Below are positions 19,360 to 28,282 of a DNA stretch of 64,000 nucleotides, in pieces. Location of the stretch: the NCBI RefSeq assembly GCF_044904675.1, contig NZ_JADIKJ010000009.1:136679-200678 (forward strand). The letters are read 5' to 3'. Below the pieces are notes generated by a model, which saw nothing but the letters and a program-made list of their open reading frames with translations, ran no database searches and had not been told where the DNA came from. This DNA comes from Dyella_B jejuensis. GTDB lineage: Bacteria > Pseudomonadota > Gammaproteobacteria > Xanthomonadales > Rhodanobacteraceae. Each line of letters opens with the position of its first letter. Position 1 is the stretch's first letter. A program made the translations under genes and the position numbers.

Positions 19360-20181
19360 ATGACCCGAATAGCATTCATCGGTGGCGGCAATATGGCACG
19401 CAGCCTGATTGGCGGCCTGCTCAAGACCGGCGCTGCCGCCGCCAACCTGCGCGTCGCCGAGCCCCAGGCGCAAGCGCGTGAATCGCTGGGCCGCGATTTT
19501 GGCGTGGCGACCTTTGTCGATAACCAACTGGCGGTAGCGGATGCCGAGGTGCTGGTGCTGGCGGTGAAGCCGCAGATCATGCCGGCCATCCATGCGCAGT
19601 TGCGCGATACCTTGCAGCGCAATCGACCGCTATTGATTTCCATCGCCGCCGGCGTGCGCATCGACCAGCTGGAACGCTGGTTCGGCAGCCTGCTGCCGAT
19701 CGTGCGCTGCATGCCCAATACGCCCGCCCTGATCGGTGCCGGCGCGACCGGACTGTGCGCCAACCTGCGCGTGACGCCGCAGCAACGCGAGCAGGCGCAG
19801 CACATCTTGGACGCGGTCGGCATCACCCGCTGGATCGATGACGAGGCGCTGATGGATACGGTTACCGCGCTGTCCGGTTCCGGGCCAGCCTACTTCTTCG
19901 CCATCGTCGAAGCGCTCGAGGATGCCGCGGTCGCGCAGGGCATGCCGCGCGAAACGGCGCGCATCCTGGCCACGCAAACCTGCCTTGGCGCCGGACGCAT
20001 GCTGGTGGAGAGCAACGAGGCACCCTCTGTGCTGCGCCAGCGCGTCACCTCGCCGAACGGCACCACCCAAGCCGCGCTGGAAAGTTTCAGCGCCGATCAG
20101 CTGCCGCGCATCGTGGCCCGTGCCGTGGCCGCCGCCACGCGCCGTGGCGAAGAGCTGGCGGCCGCCCTGGACAAGTCATGA
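19360..20181 (+). CDS. proC: Pyrroline-5-carboxylate reductase
   Basis: 273-residue NAD(P)H-dependent enzyme for the last step of proline synthesis. The Rossmann start is IAFIGGGNMARSLIGGL. Other signatures are VLAVKPQIM, RCMPNTPALIGAGATGL and the C-terminal motif ALSGSGPAYFFAIVEALEDAAV...TSPNGTTQAAL. The start ATG (MTRIAFIGG) fits the family; an upstream in-frame codon at 19327 would add 11 residues. It is followed 12 bp later by a YggT gene, a conserved pair. Confidence 0.95.
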   Translation: MTRIAFIGGGNMARSLIGGLLKTGAAAANLRVAEPQAQARESLGRDFGVATFVDNQLAVADAEVLVLAVKPQIMPAIHAQLRDTLQRNRPLLISIAAGVRIDQLERWFGSLLPIVRCMPNTPALIGAGATGLCANLRVTPQQREQAQHILDAVGITRWIDDEALMDTVTALSGSGPAYFFAIVEALEDAAVAQGMPRETARILATQTCLGAGRMLVESNEAPSVLRQRVTSPNGTTQAALESFSADQLPRIVARAVAAATRRGEELAAALDKS

Positions 20182-20193
20182 AGGAATGCATCC

Positions 20194-20769
20194 ATGCCCT
20201 ATGTGTTTAATGCCCTGTCCCTGCTGATCCAGGTTGTCTTCAGCGCGATCGCCACTTTGTTCCTGTTCCGCTTGCTGGCCGAAGCCAACCGCGCCGATTT
20301 CCACAATCCACTCAGCCAGTTCATCTATCGCTATACCAATCCGGTGCTGGCGCCGGTTCGCCGTTTGCTGCCGAACTGGCGGCGCATCAATCTGGCCGCC
20401 TTGCTGATGGTGTGGCTGGCGTTGCTGATCGAGCGCGTGCTGATCGACCTGCTGGCCGGCGCGATGCCATTCCTGCCTGGCTTGCTGATCGAGTCGCTGG
20501 CCGACCTGCTCGATTTCGTGCTGCTGTTCTATATCGTGGTGATCTTCATCTGGTCACTGCTCAGCATGCTTTCGGCCGATCCGCACCAGCCCCTGGTACG
20601 GCTTGCCGGCACGATCGTGCAGCCGGTGCTGCGTCCGCTGCGTGGAAAACTTGTTGCGGGCAATATCGATTTTTCGCCGACCGTGGTGGTGATCGTGCTG
20701 CTGCTGGCGCGGATTCTGCTCGTCGCACCGATCTTCGATATCGGTGCACGACTTGCGCAAGGTGGATGA
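20194..20769 (+). CDS. YggT family membrane protein
   Basis: 191-residue protein with two repeats of the YggT fold. Each has hydrophobic segments (first around 8-26 and 65-90, second around 105-125 and 165-183) with short hydrophilic loops containing NPLSQFIYRYTNPVLAPVRRLLP and QPVLRPLR. YggT proteins are inner-membrane and have been linked to osmotic or potassium tolerance and cell division, but their mechanism is unknown. Twelve bp after proC, so in the same transcript. Confidence 0.9.
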   Translation: MPYVFNALSLLIQVVFSAIATLFLFRLLAEANRADFHNPLSQFIYRYTNPVLAPVRRLLPNWRRINLAALLMVWLALLIERVLIDLLAGAMPFLPGLLIESLADLLDFVLLFYIVVIFIWSLLSMLSADPHQPLVRLAGTIVQPVLRPLRGKLVAGNIDFSPTVVVIVLLLARILLVAPIFDIGARLAQGG

Positions 20770-20894
20770 GGACATATGGATCGGCGCTGTGCCCGCCTGG
20801 GTACCGGCGATATCAAGGCAACACTGGTCAAGTATCGCCTTCCAATGGCACTCATTTAAGCTCGTTTCCGTCTAGGCGCATGGCTATGCATGGC

Positions 20895-20954
20895 GTTGGG
20901 TGCACCATTGCCTGCGGCGCTTTCGGACGCCGTGGGCAATGGCCCAACCCACGA
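20895..20954. repeat. Long interrupted hairpin after yggT
   Basis: The arms GTTGGGTG..CCATTGCC..CGGCG and CGCCG..GGCAATGG..AACCCA pair with small internal loops around a CTTTCGGA loop. It lies between the convergent yggT and BtuF-like genes, where it may stop transcription from either side, although it has no T run. Similar GTTGGGT palindromes are common dispersed repeats in proteobacteria, so it may be a REP-like unit. Confidence 0.6.
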
Positions 20955-21018
20955 CATGCACACCCAGGCATCCAAACAGAAATGGATTTAAGTGAGCGCA
21001 CCTACTTCAATGCGGCCT

Positions 21019-21828
21019 TCAATGCGGCCGCACCGCCCATGCGGCGATCACCGCATGGATCGCATCCAGGCCATCGAACAGTGCCGCCGGGCCCGGCTGC
21101 AGGATGATCGGCGACTTGATCTCGTGCACCTGCCCATTGCGCACGGCGGGAATTGCATCCCACCCTGGCCGCGCGGCCACACGTTCGGGACGAAAGCGCT
21201 TGCCGCACCATGAGCCGAAGATGATGTCCGGCGCACGCCGGACCACCTCTCCGCCATCCGCCAGGATGCGATGTTTTGCCAGCGACTCGCGCGCCAGCTC
21301 GGGAAACGCATCATTGCCGCCCGCGATGCCGATCAGCTCGGCCACCCAGCGAATGCCGGTGATGATCGGCTCGTCCCACTCCTCGAAATAAACCTTGGGC
21401 CGGCGCGGCAAACGCGCCGCCGCCGCACGCACGTCGGCCAGATGCGCTTCGGCCCGGCGCGCATAGGCTTCGGCCTTTTCATATGCTCCCACCATCGCGC
21501 CAAGGCGGCGTATGTAAGCGAGGATGCCGTCCACGCTGCGATGGTTGCTGATCCATACCTCGATGCCCGCGTGGATCAGCTCGCGCGCGATATCGGCCTG
21601 GATGTCGGAAAAGCCGATCACCAGGTCCGGCTGCAACGCCAGGATCTCGCCGACCTTGGCGCTGGTGAAGGCCGATACCTTCGGCTTTTCCTTGCGCGCG
21701 CGCGGCGGGCGCACGGTGAAGCCGGAGATGCCTACGATGCGAGCTTCTTCGCCCAATGCATAGAGCACCTCGGTAGGCTCTTCGGTAAGGCAGACGATGC
21801 GCCGGGGGAAAGAATCGTGGACGGGCAT
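21019..21828 (-). CDS. BtuF-like ABC-type substrate-binding protein
   Basis: 269-residue protein of the cobalamin/Fe3+-siderophore periplasmic-binding family. The core is RIVCLTEEPTEVLYALGE, RIVGISGFTVRPP, KVGEILALQPDLVIGFSDIQADIARELIHAG, then WVAELIGIAGGNDAFPELA and PDIIFGSWCGK. There is no signal peptide or lipobox at this start, so export is unclear; a cytosolic role or a missed start is possible. No permease or ATPase gene is adjacent. The ATG has TGGAG 5 bp upstream. Ligand is not determinable; cobinamide or corrinoid is the family guess. It is followed on the same strand by nothing and preceded by yjbQ and pdxH. Confidence 0.8.
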   Translation of the reverse strand: MPVHDSFPRRIVCLTEEPTEVLYALGEEARIVGISGFTVRPPRARKEKPKVSAFTSAKVGEILALQPDLVIGFSDIQADIARELIHAGIEVWISNHRSVDGILAYIRRLGAMVGAYEKAEAYARRAEAHLADVRAAAARLPRRPKVYFEEWDEPIITGIRWVAELIGIAGGNDAFPELARESLAKHRILADGGEVVRRAPDIIFGSWCGKRFRPERVAARPGWDAIPAVRNGQVHEIKSPIILQPGPAALFDGLDAIHAVIAAWAVRPH

Positions 21829-21916
21829 GGGACTCCAGGGCTAGTTCGGCAAGGTAGCGGGCGGCCAAGAATCGACGACACGAGCTTGCGCCATCGCGTT
21901 CTTTCCCGCGGGTCGG

Positions 21917-22357
21917 TCAATGGCCGAGCACGGTGACCACTACCTTGCGCTGGTGCGGGTCCATCCGATGCTCCCACAGATAGATACCTTGCCACATTCC
22001 GAGCTGCGGCTTGCCGCCATGCACGGGAATCGTGAGGCTGACGCCGGTGAGGATGGCACGCACATGCGACGGCATATCGTCCGGACCCTCGGCATCGTGC
22101 TGGAAGATCGGATCGCCATCGGGTACCGCGCGGGCGAACCAGCGCTCCAGGTCGCCACGCACGCTCGGATCGGCGTTTTCGCTGATCAGCAGCGAACAGC
22201 TGGTGTGCGCGGTGAAGACATTGACGATACCGGTCTGCACGCCGCTGGCCGCAACCAGCCCGGCCACCTTGTCGCTGATCTCGCTGAAACCGCGCCCGCG
22301 TGTATGCACGGTGAAACCGTGCTGTGCGACATGCTCTGCGGGCGTGGCTCGGCTCAT
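21917..22357 (-). CDS. YjbQ family protein (UPF0047)
   Basis: 146-residue YjbQ protein. The conserved metal-site histidine region VNVFTAHTSCSLLISENADPSVRGDLERW, the central QHDAEGPDDMPSHVRA and the end LGMWQGIYLWEHR are clear. Some members have weak thiamine-phosphate synthase activity; the true role is open. The start ATG (MSRATPAEH) lies 8 bp after the pdxH stop, so the two are probably coupled. A longer frame from 22600 overlaps pdxH and is not favoured. Confidence 0.9.
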   Translation of the reverse strand: MSRATPAEHVAQHGFTVHTRGRGFSEISDKVAGLVAASGVQTGIVNVFTAHTSCSLLISENADPSVRGDLERWFARAVPDGDPIFQHDAEGPDDMPSHVRAILTGVSLTIPVHGGKPQLGMWQGIYLWEHRMDPHQRKVVVTVLGH

Positions 22358-22365
22358 GGCAAGGC

Positions 22366-22953
22366 CTATGGATAAAGTAAACGGCTGGTCCAGGTCTGGC
22401 CGTGGCGATCCCAGCGCACGCGCTCGTGCAAGCGGAAGTTGGCCCCGTACCAGAATTCGATCATGTCCGGCTCGATTACATAGCCGCCCCAGTGCGGCGG
22501 GCGCGGTACTTCGCGTCCGGCAAACTGCTGCTCGTAGTGCGCCACGCGCTGGTCGAACATATCGCGCAGCGGCAACGTCTGCGATTGCAGCGATGCCCAC
22601 GCACCGATCTGGCTGCCACGCGAGCGACTGGCAAAGTACACGTCGGATTCTTCCGGTGGCAACTTGCGCGCCGTGCCCTCTACCCGCACCTGCACGCCTT
22701 CACGCAATCTTTTCCAATGGAAGCAGAGGGCCACCTGGGCATGCGCTTCGAGCTGCACGCCCTTGTCGCTGTCGTAATTGGTGAAGAAACGGAAGCCGCG
22801 CAGCTCGGCGCCCTTGAGCAAAACGATGCGCGAGCTGACACGGCCCGCGGCATCGACGCTGGAAAGGTTCATGGCGGTCGGCTCGGGATCGCCGCTGGCC
22901 ACAGCCTGGTCCAGCAAGGTGTTGAAAGTGTCTAGGATCTCGGGTTTCAGCAT
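22366..22953 (-). CDS. pdxH: Pyridoxamine 5'-phosphate oxidase
   Basis: 195-residue FMN enzyme that makes pyridoxal 5'-phosphate. Family signatures are AMNLSSVDAAGRVSSRIVLLKG, FFTNYDSDKGVQLEAHAQVALCFHWK, the SRSRGSQIGAWAS stretch and the C-terminal GGYVIEPDMIEFWYGANFRLHERVRW. Slightly shorter at the N-terminus than the E. coli protein (218), as in other Xanthomonadales. It is the first gene of a minus-strand group with yjbQ and the BtuF-like gene. Confidence 0.95.
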   Translation of the reverse strand: MLKPEILDTFNTLLDQAVASGDPEPTAMNLSSVDAAGRVSSRIVLLKGAELRGFRFFTNYDSDKGVQLEAHAQVALCFHWKRLREGVQVRVEGTARKLPPEESDVYFASRSRGSQIGAWASLQSQTLPLRDMFDQRVAHYEQQFAGREVPRPPHWGGYVIEPDMIEFWYGANFRLHERVRWDRHGQTWTSRLLYP

Positions 22954-22974
22954 AGGTACTTGAATACTAGCCAG

Positions 22975-23220
22975 CGCACGTCATGATGGCGCGATGAGAG
23001 AGGGTGCATTGGCACACGCAAAGCAGGCCGCGCCGACTTGCCCTGGCCACCAGGCGGCAAGTCGTGGCGCCGATTGCCGCACGGCCGCCACGCGGAGGCT
23101 GTCGCAGGGCGGCCGGCCGGACCTGGCGGGCTTGCCTCCGCGGACGAAACATCACTCGATCGTGTATCGACGTACACTCCCTCGCTCGTGCTCGCCATGC
23201 GGGCTGACAACCCTCGGCTC
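22975..23220. repeat. Intergenic repeat-like sequence before the glycerate-kinase-like gene (copy 2 of a pair)
   Basis: The roughly 280-bp gap between pdxH and the divergent kinase gene carries no gene. Read on the minus strand it resembles the pilG-pilH gap, with the shared AGTGTACGTCGATACAC block and flanks. A hairpin GACTTGCC (23035-23042) with GGCAAGTC about 13 bp further could form. Limits are approximate. It could be a dispersed repeat or a structured RNA. Confidence 0.45.
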
Positions 23221-23234
23221 GGCCTTCTTCGCAT

Positions 23235-24071
23235 ATGCCAATGCTTCCTGATGCTAGCACGCAGAATCAGGCGCTCGCCGGGCACCTGCTGGACCATTAC
23301 GCCGGCCGCATCGCGCGGACTCACCGGCCTTACGTGCTCGGGCTGTCAGGATTGCAGGGTAGCGGCAAGAGCACCCTGGCGCGGGTGATCAAGGCCCAGG
23401 CCGAACACCGTGGCTGGCCCACCGATGTGCTATCGCTTGACGACTTCTATTATTCGCGCAGCGAGCGGGACGTACTGGCACACCAGGTCCATCCCCTGTT
23501 ACGCACGCGCGGCGTGCCGGGCACGCACGAGATCGAACTGCTGCTCTCCGTGTTGGCTGCGCTGCCGCATGCATCGGACAAATTGCCCGTGACATGGCCG
23601 CGCTTCGACAAGGGCCGCGATACGCGCATGCCACCGTCGCGATGGCCGCGCATAGTGCGGCCGCCGCGGCTGGTCGTCATGGAAGGCTGGGCCCTGGGCC
23701 TGCGCCCGCAGCTGGACAGCGCGCTGGAACAGCCGGTCAACGAACTGGAACGCACCGAAGACCAGGATGGCCGCTGGCGGCATTGGGTCAACAAGCAACT
23801 GCGCGCCTACCAGCCGCTGTGGCGCAAACTCGATGCGCTGGTGGTGCTGCAGGCGCCGAACTGGGACGTGGTCCGCCATTGGCGTGGCGAAACGGAAAAA
23901 GAGCTGCTTGCGCGCAAGGCTCCGTTGGCGATGGATGCCGCAGCGATGAAACATTTCCTGGCCCTGTTCGAGCGCCTCAGCCGGCACGCGCTCGCCACCC
24001 TGCCTGTGCTGGCCGATACCTGCGTAGAATACGACGCCGGCCGGCACGTCATGGGTCTCAACCACAATTGA
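23235..24071 (+). CDS. P-loop kinase of the D-glycerate 3-kinase / YggC type
   Basis: 278-residue nucleoside-kinase-like P-loop protein. Walker A is LGLSGLQGSGKSTLA (about 35-49). The Asp-rich phosphate site is VLSLDDFYYSRSER and the substrate loop is HPLLRTRGVPGTHE; FDKGRDTRMP and VVMEGWALGLRP follow. This combination is typical of the plant-type glycerate 3-kinase family and of E. coli YggC. The substrate is inferred. No Shine-Dalgarno is obvious; ATGs at 23235 and 23241 are both possible. It is divergent from pdxH. Confidence 0.82.
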   Translation: MPMLPDASTQNQALAGHLLDHYAGRIARTHRPYVLGLSGLQGSGKSTLARVIKAQAEHRGWPTDVLSLDDFYYSRSERDVLAHQVHPLLRTRGVPGTHEIELLLSVLAALPHASDKLPVTWPRFDKGRDTRMPPSRWPRIVRPPRLVVMEGWALGLRPQLDSALEQPVNELERTEDQDGRWRHWVNKQLRAYQPLWRKLDALVVLQAPNWDVVRHWRGETEKELLARKAPLAMDAAAMKHFLALFERLSRHALATLPVLADTCVEYDAGRHVMGLNHN

Positions 24072-24538
24072 AGCTTGCATAAGCTGCATGCTGTACATGT
24101 CCCCGCGCCGGTTACAACGCCTGGCAGCATGCCTGGTCGACAGCTGACGACAACAGCCATGGGCACGCGAACGAAATCGGTCCACATAACCCGAAACGCG
24201 CCTCAAGCATGAACCCAGGCCCGCCGGGACAAGCTTTGCGAGCATACGGCCCGATGTTTTAGGAATATTCCTATTGGTGGGCTTGTCGTCCAAAACCATA
24301 ATCCATTGCCTGTGACGACAACCTTCAAAAAGCATCGAAGGCCGCACCCGGCGGTAGCCGATTCCCGCAAGATCGAAGGGCCTCCGCAGCATCGTCGAAC
24401 ATGGCAGGACCTCTCCTAACGCCGATGCAGATCGGCAATGTCACGGAAAGACTCTCAACCCAATCGCGCAGGACGGCGTCGGTGAAATCTACCAACGAAA
24501 ATCTAGACTCTCAGCACAAAGCCACGCATGGCCTTTCG
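24072..24538. other. Upstream region of the RcsB-like regulator
   Basis: 467 bp, noticeably more AT-rich than its surroundings. It holds a 14-bp perfect palindrome at 24260-24273 and no convincing gene. A frame continuous with the downstream regulator begins at 24401 but uses rare codons and has no receiver homology, so it is probably leader sequence. The size suggests a regulated promoter with a long 5' untranslated region. Confidence 0.5.
24260..24273. promoter_or_regulatory. RcsAB-box-like palindrome TAGGAATATTCCTA
   Basis: A perfect 14-bp palindrome 266 bp before the ATG of an RcsB-like response regulator. It closely matches the published RcsAB box of enterobacteria (TAAGAATATTCCTA type). 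Autoregulation by the adjacent regulator is an inference. I saw no second copy in the window. Confidence 0.55.
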
Positions 24539-25234
24539 ATGAGTGTTGTCATCGCGGATGATCATCCATTGCTGCTCGCCGGACTGGCGCACGAATTGCG
24601 ACAGCATCCCGGCGTCAAGGTGGTCGGCTCGGCAAGCAACTCCACCGAACTGGTGGAACTGCTGCTGCGGTATCCGGTCGACGTGGTGATTACCGATTAT
24701 TCCATGCCGGGCGGCAGCCGCGGCGATGGCATCACCCTGTTCGGATTCCTCAGGCGCCGCTTTCCAAACGTGGGGCTTATCGCCCTGACCATGATGAACA
24801 ACACCGGCGTCATCCGTTCGCTGATGACGCAGGGCATTAACTGCATCCTGAGCAAGGCCGATTCCCTCGATTACCTGACGGCCGCGCTTTATTGCGCGGT
24901 CGCGGGCAAGCGCTATCTATCGCCCACCATCGAAGCTATCGTCACCGCGCACGGCATCGATGGCCGCAACCAAGGCCTGCGTGCCCGCGATCTCACCGTG
25001 CGGGAACTGGAAGTGGTGCGGCTCTTCGTCTCCGGGCTTACGGTCAGCGAGATTGCCGAGCGCATGCATCGCAGCAAGCAGACCGTCAGCACGCAGAAAA
25101 TGAGCGCCATGCGCAAGCTCGGTCTTGCACGCGATGCCGACTTGATCAAATACGGCATCGACGAACATCTCACTTCCCACGTGATCGAGCCGGGCATCGC
25201 GCATGGGCAATCCTTCGGCGACCCGGATCGTTGA
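24539..25234 (+). CDS. RcsB-like NarL/FixJ-family response regulator
   Basis: 231-residue DNA-binding response regulator. The receiver domain (about 1-125) has the acidic pair in VVIADDHPLLLAG, phospho-acceptor Asp53 in VITDYSMPGG, Thr in IALTMMNN and Lys in CILSKADS. A LuxR-type helix-turn-helix (about 160-215) reads LTVRELEVVRLFVSGLTVSEIAERMHRSKQTVSTQKMSAMRKLG. The TDYSMPGGSRGDG stretch and the KQTVSTQK recognition helix resemble RcsB. No sensor kinase is adjacent, so it is an orphan here. The start is uncertain: no good ribosome site precedes it, and ATGs at 24401 and 24425 are in frame. Confidence 0.85.
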   Translation: MSVVIADDHPLLLAGLAHELRQHPGVKVVGSASNSTELVELLLRYPVDVVITDYSMPGGSRGDGITLFGFLRRRFPNVGLIALTMMNNTGVIRSLMTQGINCILSKADSLDYLTAALYCAVAGKRYLSPTIEAIVTAHGIDGRNQGLRARDLTVRELEVVRLFVSGLTVSEIAERMHRSKQTVSTQKMSAMRKLGLARDADLIKYGIDEHLTSHVIEPGIAHGQSFGDPDR

Positions 25235-25329
25235 ACCTGCTGCCAATCGCGCCGCTTGACGCCACGGGCACGCCTGGGTTCCGCGCTGCCCTGGCGAGCG
25301 AAACATGCAACATGTCCGCAGCACACCTT

Positions 25330-26172
25330 TCAATTGCTGCTTGAGCGCAGCAGATCCAGATAGCCGGCACGCGAATCCGGCCAGCGCAAGCGGAAACCGC
25401 TGGCACGCAAACGTGCATTGCTGAGTCGCTTGCTGCCTATCGATGCCGGTGCCTGCCCTTCGGCAACTTGCGGTGCCCCGCTTGCCTCGGCGAGATAGTC
25501 GTACAGCACATCGATAGGCAGGGGCGTATCGTCCGCGCCAAGGTACAACGCCTGCGGCTGTGCGAGATCGAGCAGGTGCACGATCGCGGCGGCCGCATCG
25601 TCGACGTGGATGCGGTTGGTCCAATGCACTGCTTTGCGTGGCACCACCGCCGTGCCTGCGCGCAAGCGTTCGATCAACTGCAGGCGTCCCGGGCCGTAAA
25701 GGCCGGCCAGACGCAGTACCACGGAACGGAACGGCTGGCCCGCCAGCCATTGCTCCGCCTCAAGCAGGATCCTGCCATTGAAATCCCGCGGCGCCGGGAG
25801 AGTCGCTTCATCCACCCATTCGCTGGCGTGATCGCCGTACACCGCGCTGGAGGAAACGAACAGCACACGTTGCAGATATCTGCTGTCGAGAGCGCCAACG
25901 AGATGACGAAGGCCATCGACGAAGACCGTTCGATAGGCTTCCTGCGCCCGCGCATCGGGTGCCGGCAGGTAAACCAGCTGAGTGATACCTGCCGGAAGCG
26001 CGCCAAGGGTTTCCGGACGACCCAGATCGGCTTTCAGCCAGCACAGCGAGCCATCGTCCTGCCTGGGCGGATGACGGCGCAATGCATAGACCTTCTCGCC
26101 GCGTGCCAGCAGCAACCGGGCCACCCGATAACCCAGGTCGCCGCAGCCGGCGATCAATACCCGTTCGGACAT
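25330..26172 (-). CDS. NAD-dependent epimerase/dehydratase family (SDR) protein
   Basis: 280-residue extended-type SDR. The nucleotide-binding start is VLIAGCGDLGYRVARLL. SSSAVYG contains the catalytic Ser and Tyr region, although the usual YxxxK is not obvious. VLRLAGLYGPGR and NRIHVDDAAAAIVHLLD are typical of the YeeZ group. The substrate is unknown. It is divergent from aroK, with 28 bp between the starts, so promoters must overlap. Confidence 0.85.
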   Translation of the reverse strand: MSERVLIAGCGDLGYRVARLLLARGEKVYALRRHPPRQDDGSLCWLKADLGRPETLGALPAGITQLVYLPAPDARAQEAYRTVFVDGLRHLVGALDSRYLQRVLFVSSSAVYGDHASEWVDEATLPAPRDFNGRILLEAEQWLAGQPFRSVVLRLAGLYGPGRLQLIERLRAGTAVVPRKAVHWTNRIHVDDAAAAIVHLLDLAQPQALYLGADDTPLPIDVLYDYLAEASGAPQVAEGQAPASIGSKRLSNARLRASGFRLRWPDSRAGYLDLLRSSSN

Positions 26173-26200
26173 CTATCCACCCGCTTGCTAAAATCCACGC

Positions 26201-26739
26201 ATGAATCCCTCGTGCAACCTGTTCCTGGTCGGTCCGACCGGCGCCGGCAAGACCTCGATCGGCCGCCAGCTTGCCGCGCGCTACGCCATGCCGTTTCTCG
26301 ATCTCGACCAGGAAATCGAACGCCTTACCGGCGTTTCCGTCGGCACTATCTTCGACATCGAGGGCGAGAACGGCTTCCGTCGCCGGGAACACGCAATACT
26401 GGACGAGTGTAGCCGCCGCCATGGCGTGCTGCTCGCCAGTGGCGCGGGCGTCGTGCTCGACCCGGCCAATCGCCGCCATCTGGCCGAGCGTGGTTATGTG
26501 GTGTGGCTGCAGGCCACGGTGCCGTTGCAACTGCAGCGCCTTGCCCACGACACCACCCGCCCGCTGCTCGCCGATGCCGATCGCCATCGCAAGCTCGAAG
26601 CGATGGCGATCGCGCGTACCGCACTGTACGAGGGCATCGCCGACCTGATTATTCCACCGGGCGGCGAACACGAAGGCGTTGTCGCGGCAAGCGAGCGCTG
26701 CATCGCCCTGATCGATCAACATTGGAACCGGCAAGCAGC

Positions 26740-26743
<4 letters not shown>
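26201..26743 (+). CDS. aroK: Shikimate kinase
   Basis: 180-residue enzyme that phosphorylates shikimate. Walker A is LVGPTGAGKTSIGRQLA. The substrate Asp pair is in FLDLDQEIERLTG, and Arg residues lie in GENGFRRREHAILDE. GGG-like ASGAGVVLD replaces the common ATGGG, and RPLL is the adenine-binding lid (TTRPLLADAD). The stop overlaps the aroB start (ATGA), the classical aroK-aroB arrangement. Confidence 0.93.
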
Positions 26744-27843
<1,100 letters not shown>

Positions 27844-27933
27844 CGTTGCGTGGCCGCCATGCGGCAGCGTGCGGCTTGCCCTGACAACCAGCCAGGCCTG
27901 CACCGCACGCTGCCGCATGATCGCCACGCAACG
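27844..27933. repeat. Long two-stem hairpin directly after the aroB stop
   Basis: CGTTGCGTGGC (27844-27854) pairs with GCCACGCAACG (27923-27933), and CATGCGGCAGCGTGCGG (27858-27874) with CCGCACGCTGCCGCATG (27903-27919). A 3x3 internal loop separates the stems and the apical loop is 28 nt. All 28 pairs are perfect. There is no T run, so it is not a standard terminator; it may be a repeat unit, an RNA stabiliser or a transcription barrier. Confidence 0.8.
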
Positions 27934-28009
27934 CTGACGCGGGCTACGCGAAGGGCGCGAACAGGCCCTAGAATGGCGCACCTGCGGTGTCGTAGCCGTA
28001 CCGTCATAC

Positions 28010-28282
28010 ATGGACGCCATGCGCCTCTATTTGCAAACCATGCCTGCCTCGGCCGAAGCGCCGCGCTATGTACAGATCGTGCTGGAGCAGGATCTGCTTG
28101 GCGGCTGGACGCTATACCGTGAATCCGGCACCCAGGGCGGGCGCTCCACGCTCAAGCGCGATCAATACCTGGAACGCGATGAGGCCATCGCCGCCTTCGA
28201 GAAAATGCGCGATGCCCAACTCAAGCGCGGCTTCCGCGTAATGTTTGCCCAGGGGCTGGACGGCCCCTATGGACGCCGATAA
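28010..28282 (+). CDS. Small WGR-domain protein
   Basis: 90-residue protein consisting of little more than a WGR-like domain: a beta-rich region with YVQIVLEQDLLGGWTLYRESGTQGGR in place of the WGR core, then a helix (DEAIAAFEKMRDAQLKRG). WGR domains occur in PARPs and in some bacterial proteins, where they bind nucleic acid ends. The function here is unknown. It is immediately adjacent to hemE (TAA followed by ATG), so probably co-transcribed. ATG at 28010 or 28019. Confidence 0.8.
   Translation: MDAMRLYLQTMPASAEAPRYVQIVLEQDLLGGWTLYRESGTQGGRSTLKRDQYLERDEAIAAFEKMRDAQLKRGFRVMFAQGLDGPYGRR

Noticed and set aside
21917..22600. 227-residue form of the YjbQ protein
   Set aside because: The added N-terminus overlaps pdxH out of frame and has no family match.
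24401..24538. N-terminal extension of the RcsB-like regulator
   Set aside because: The codons are unlike those of the gene body, there is no ribosome site, and receiver domains start at the chosen Met.
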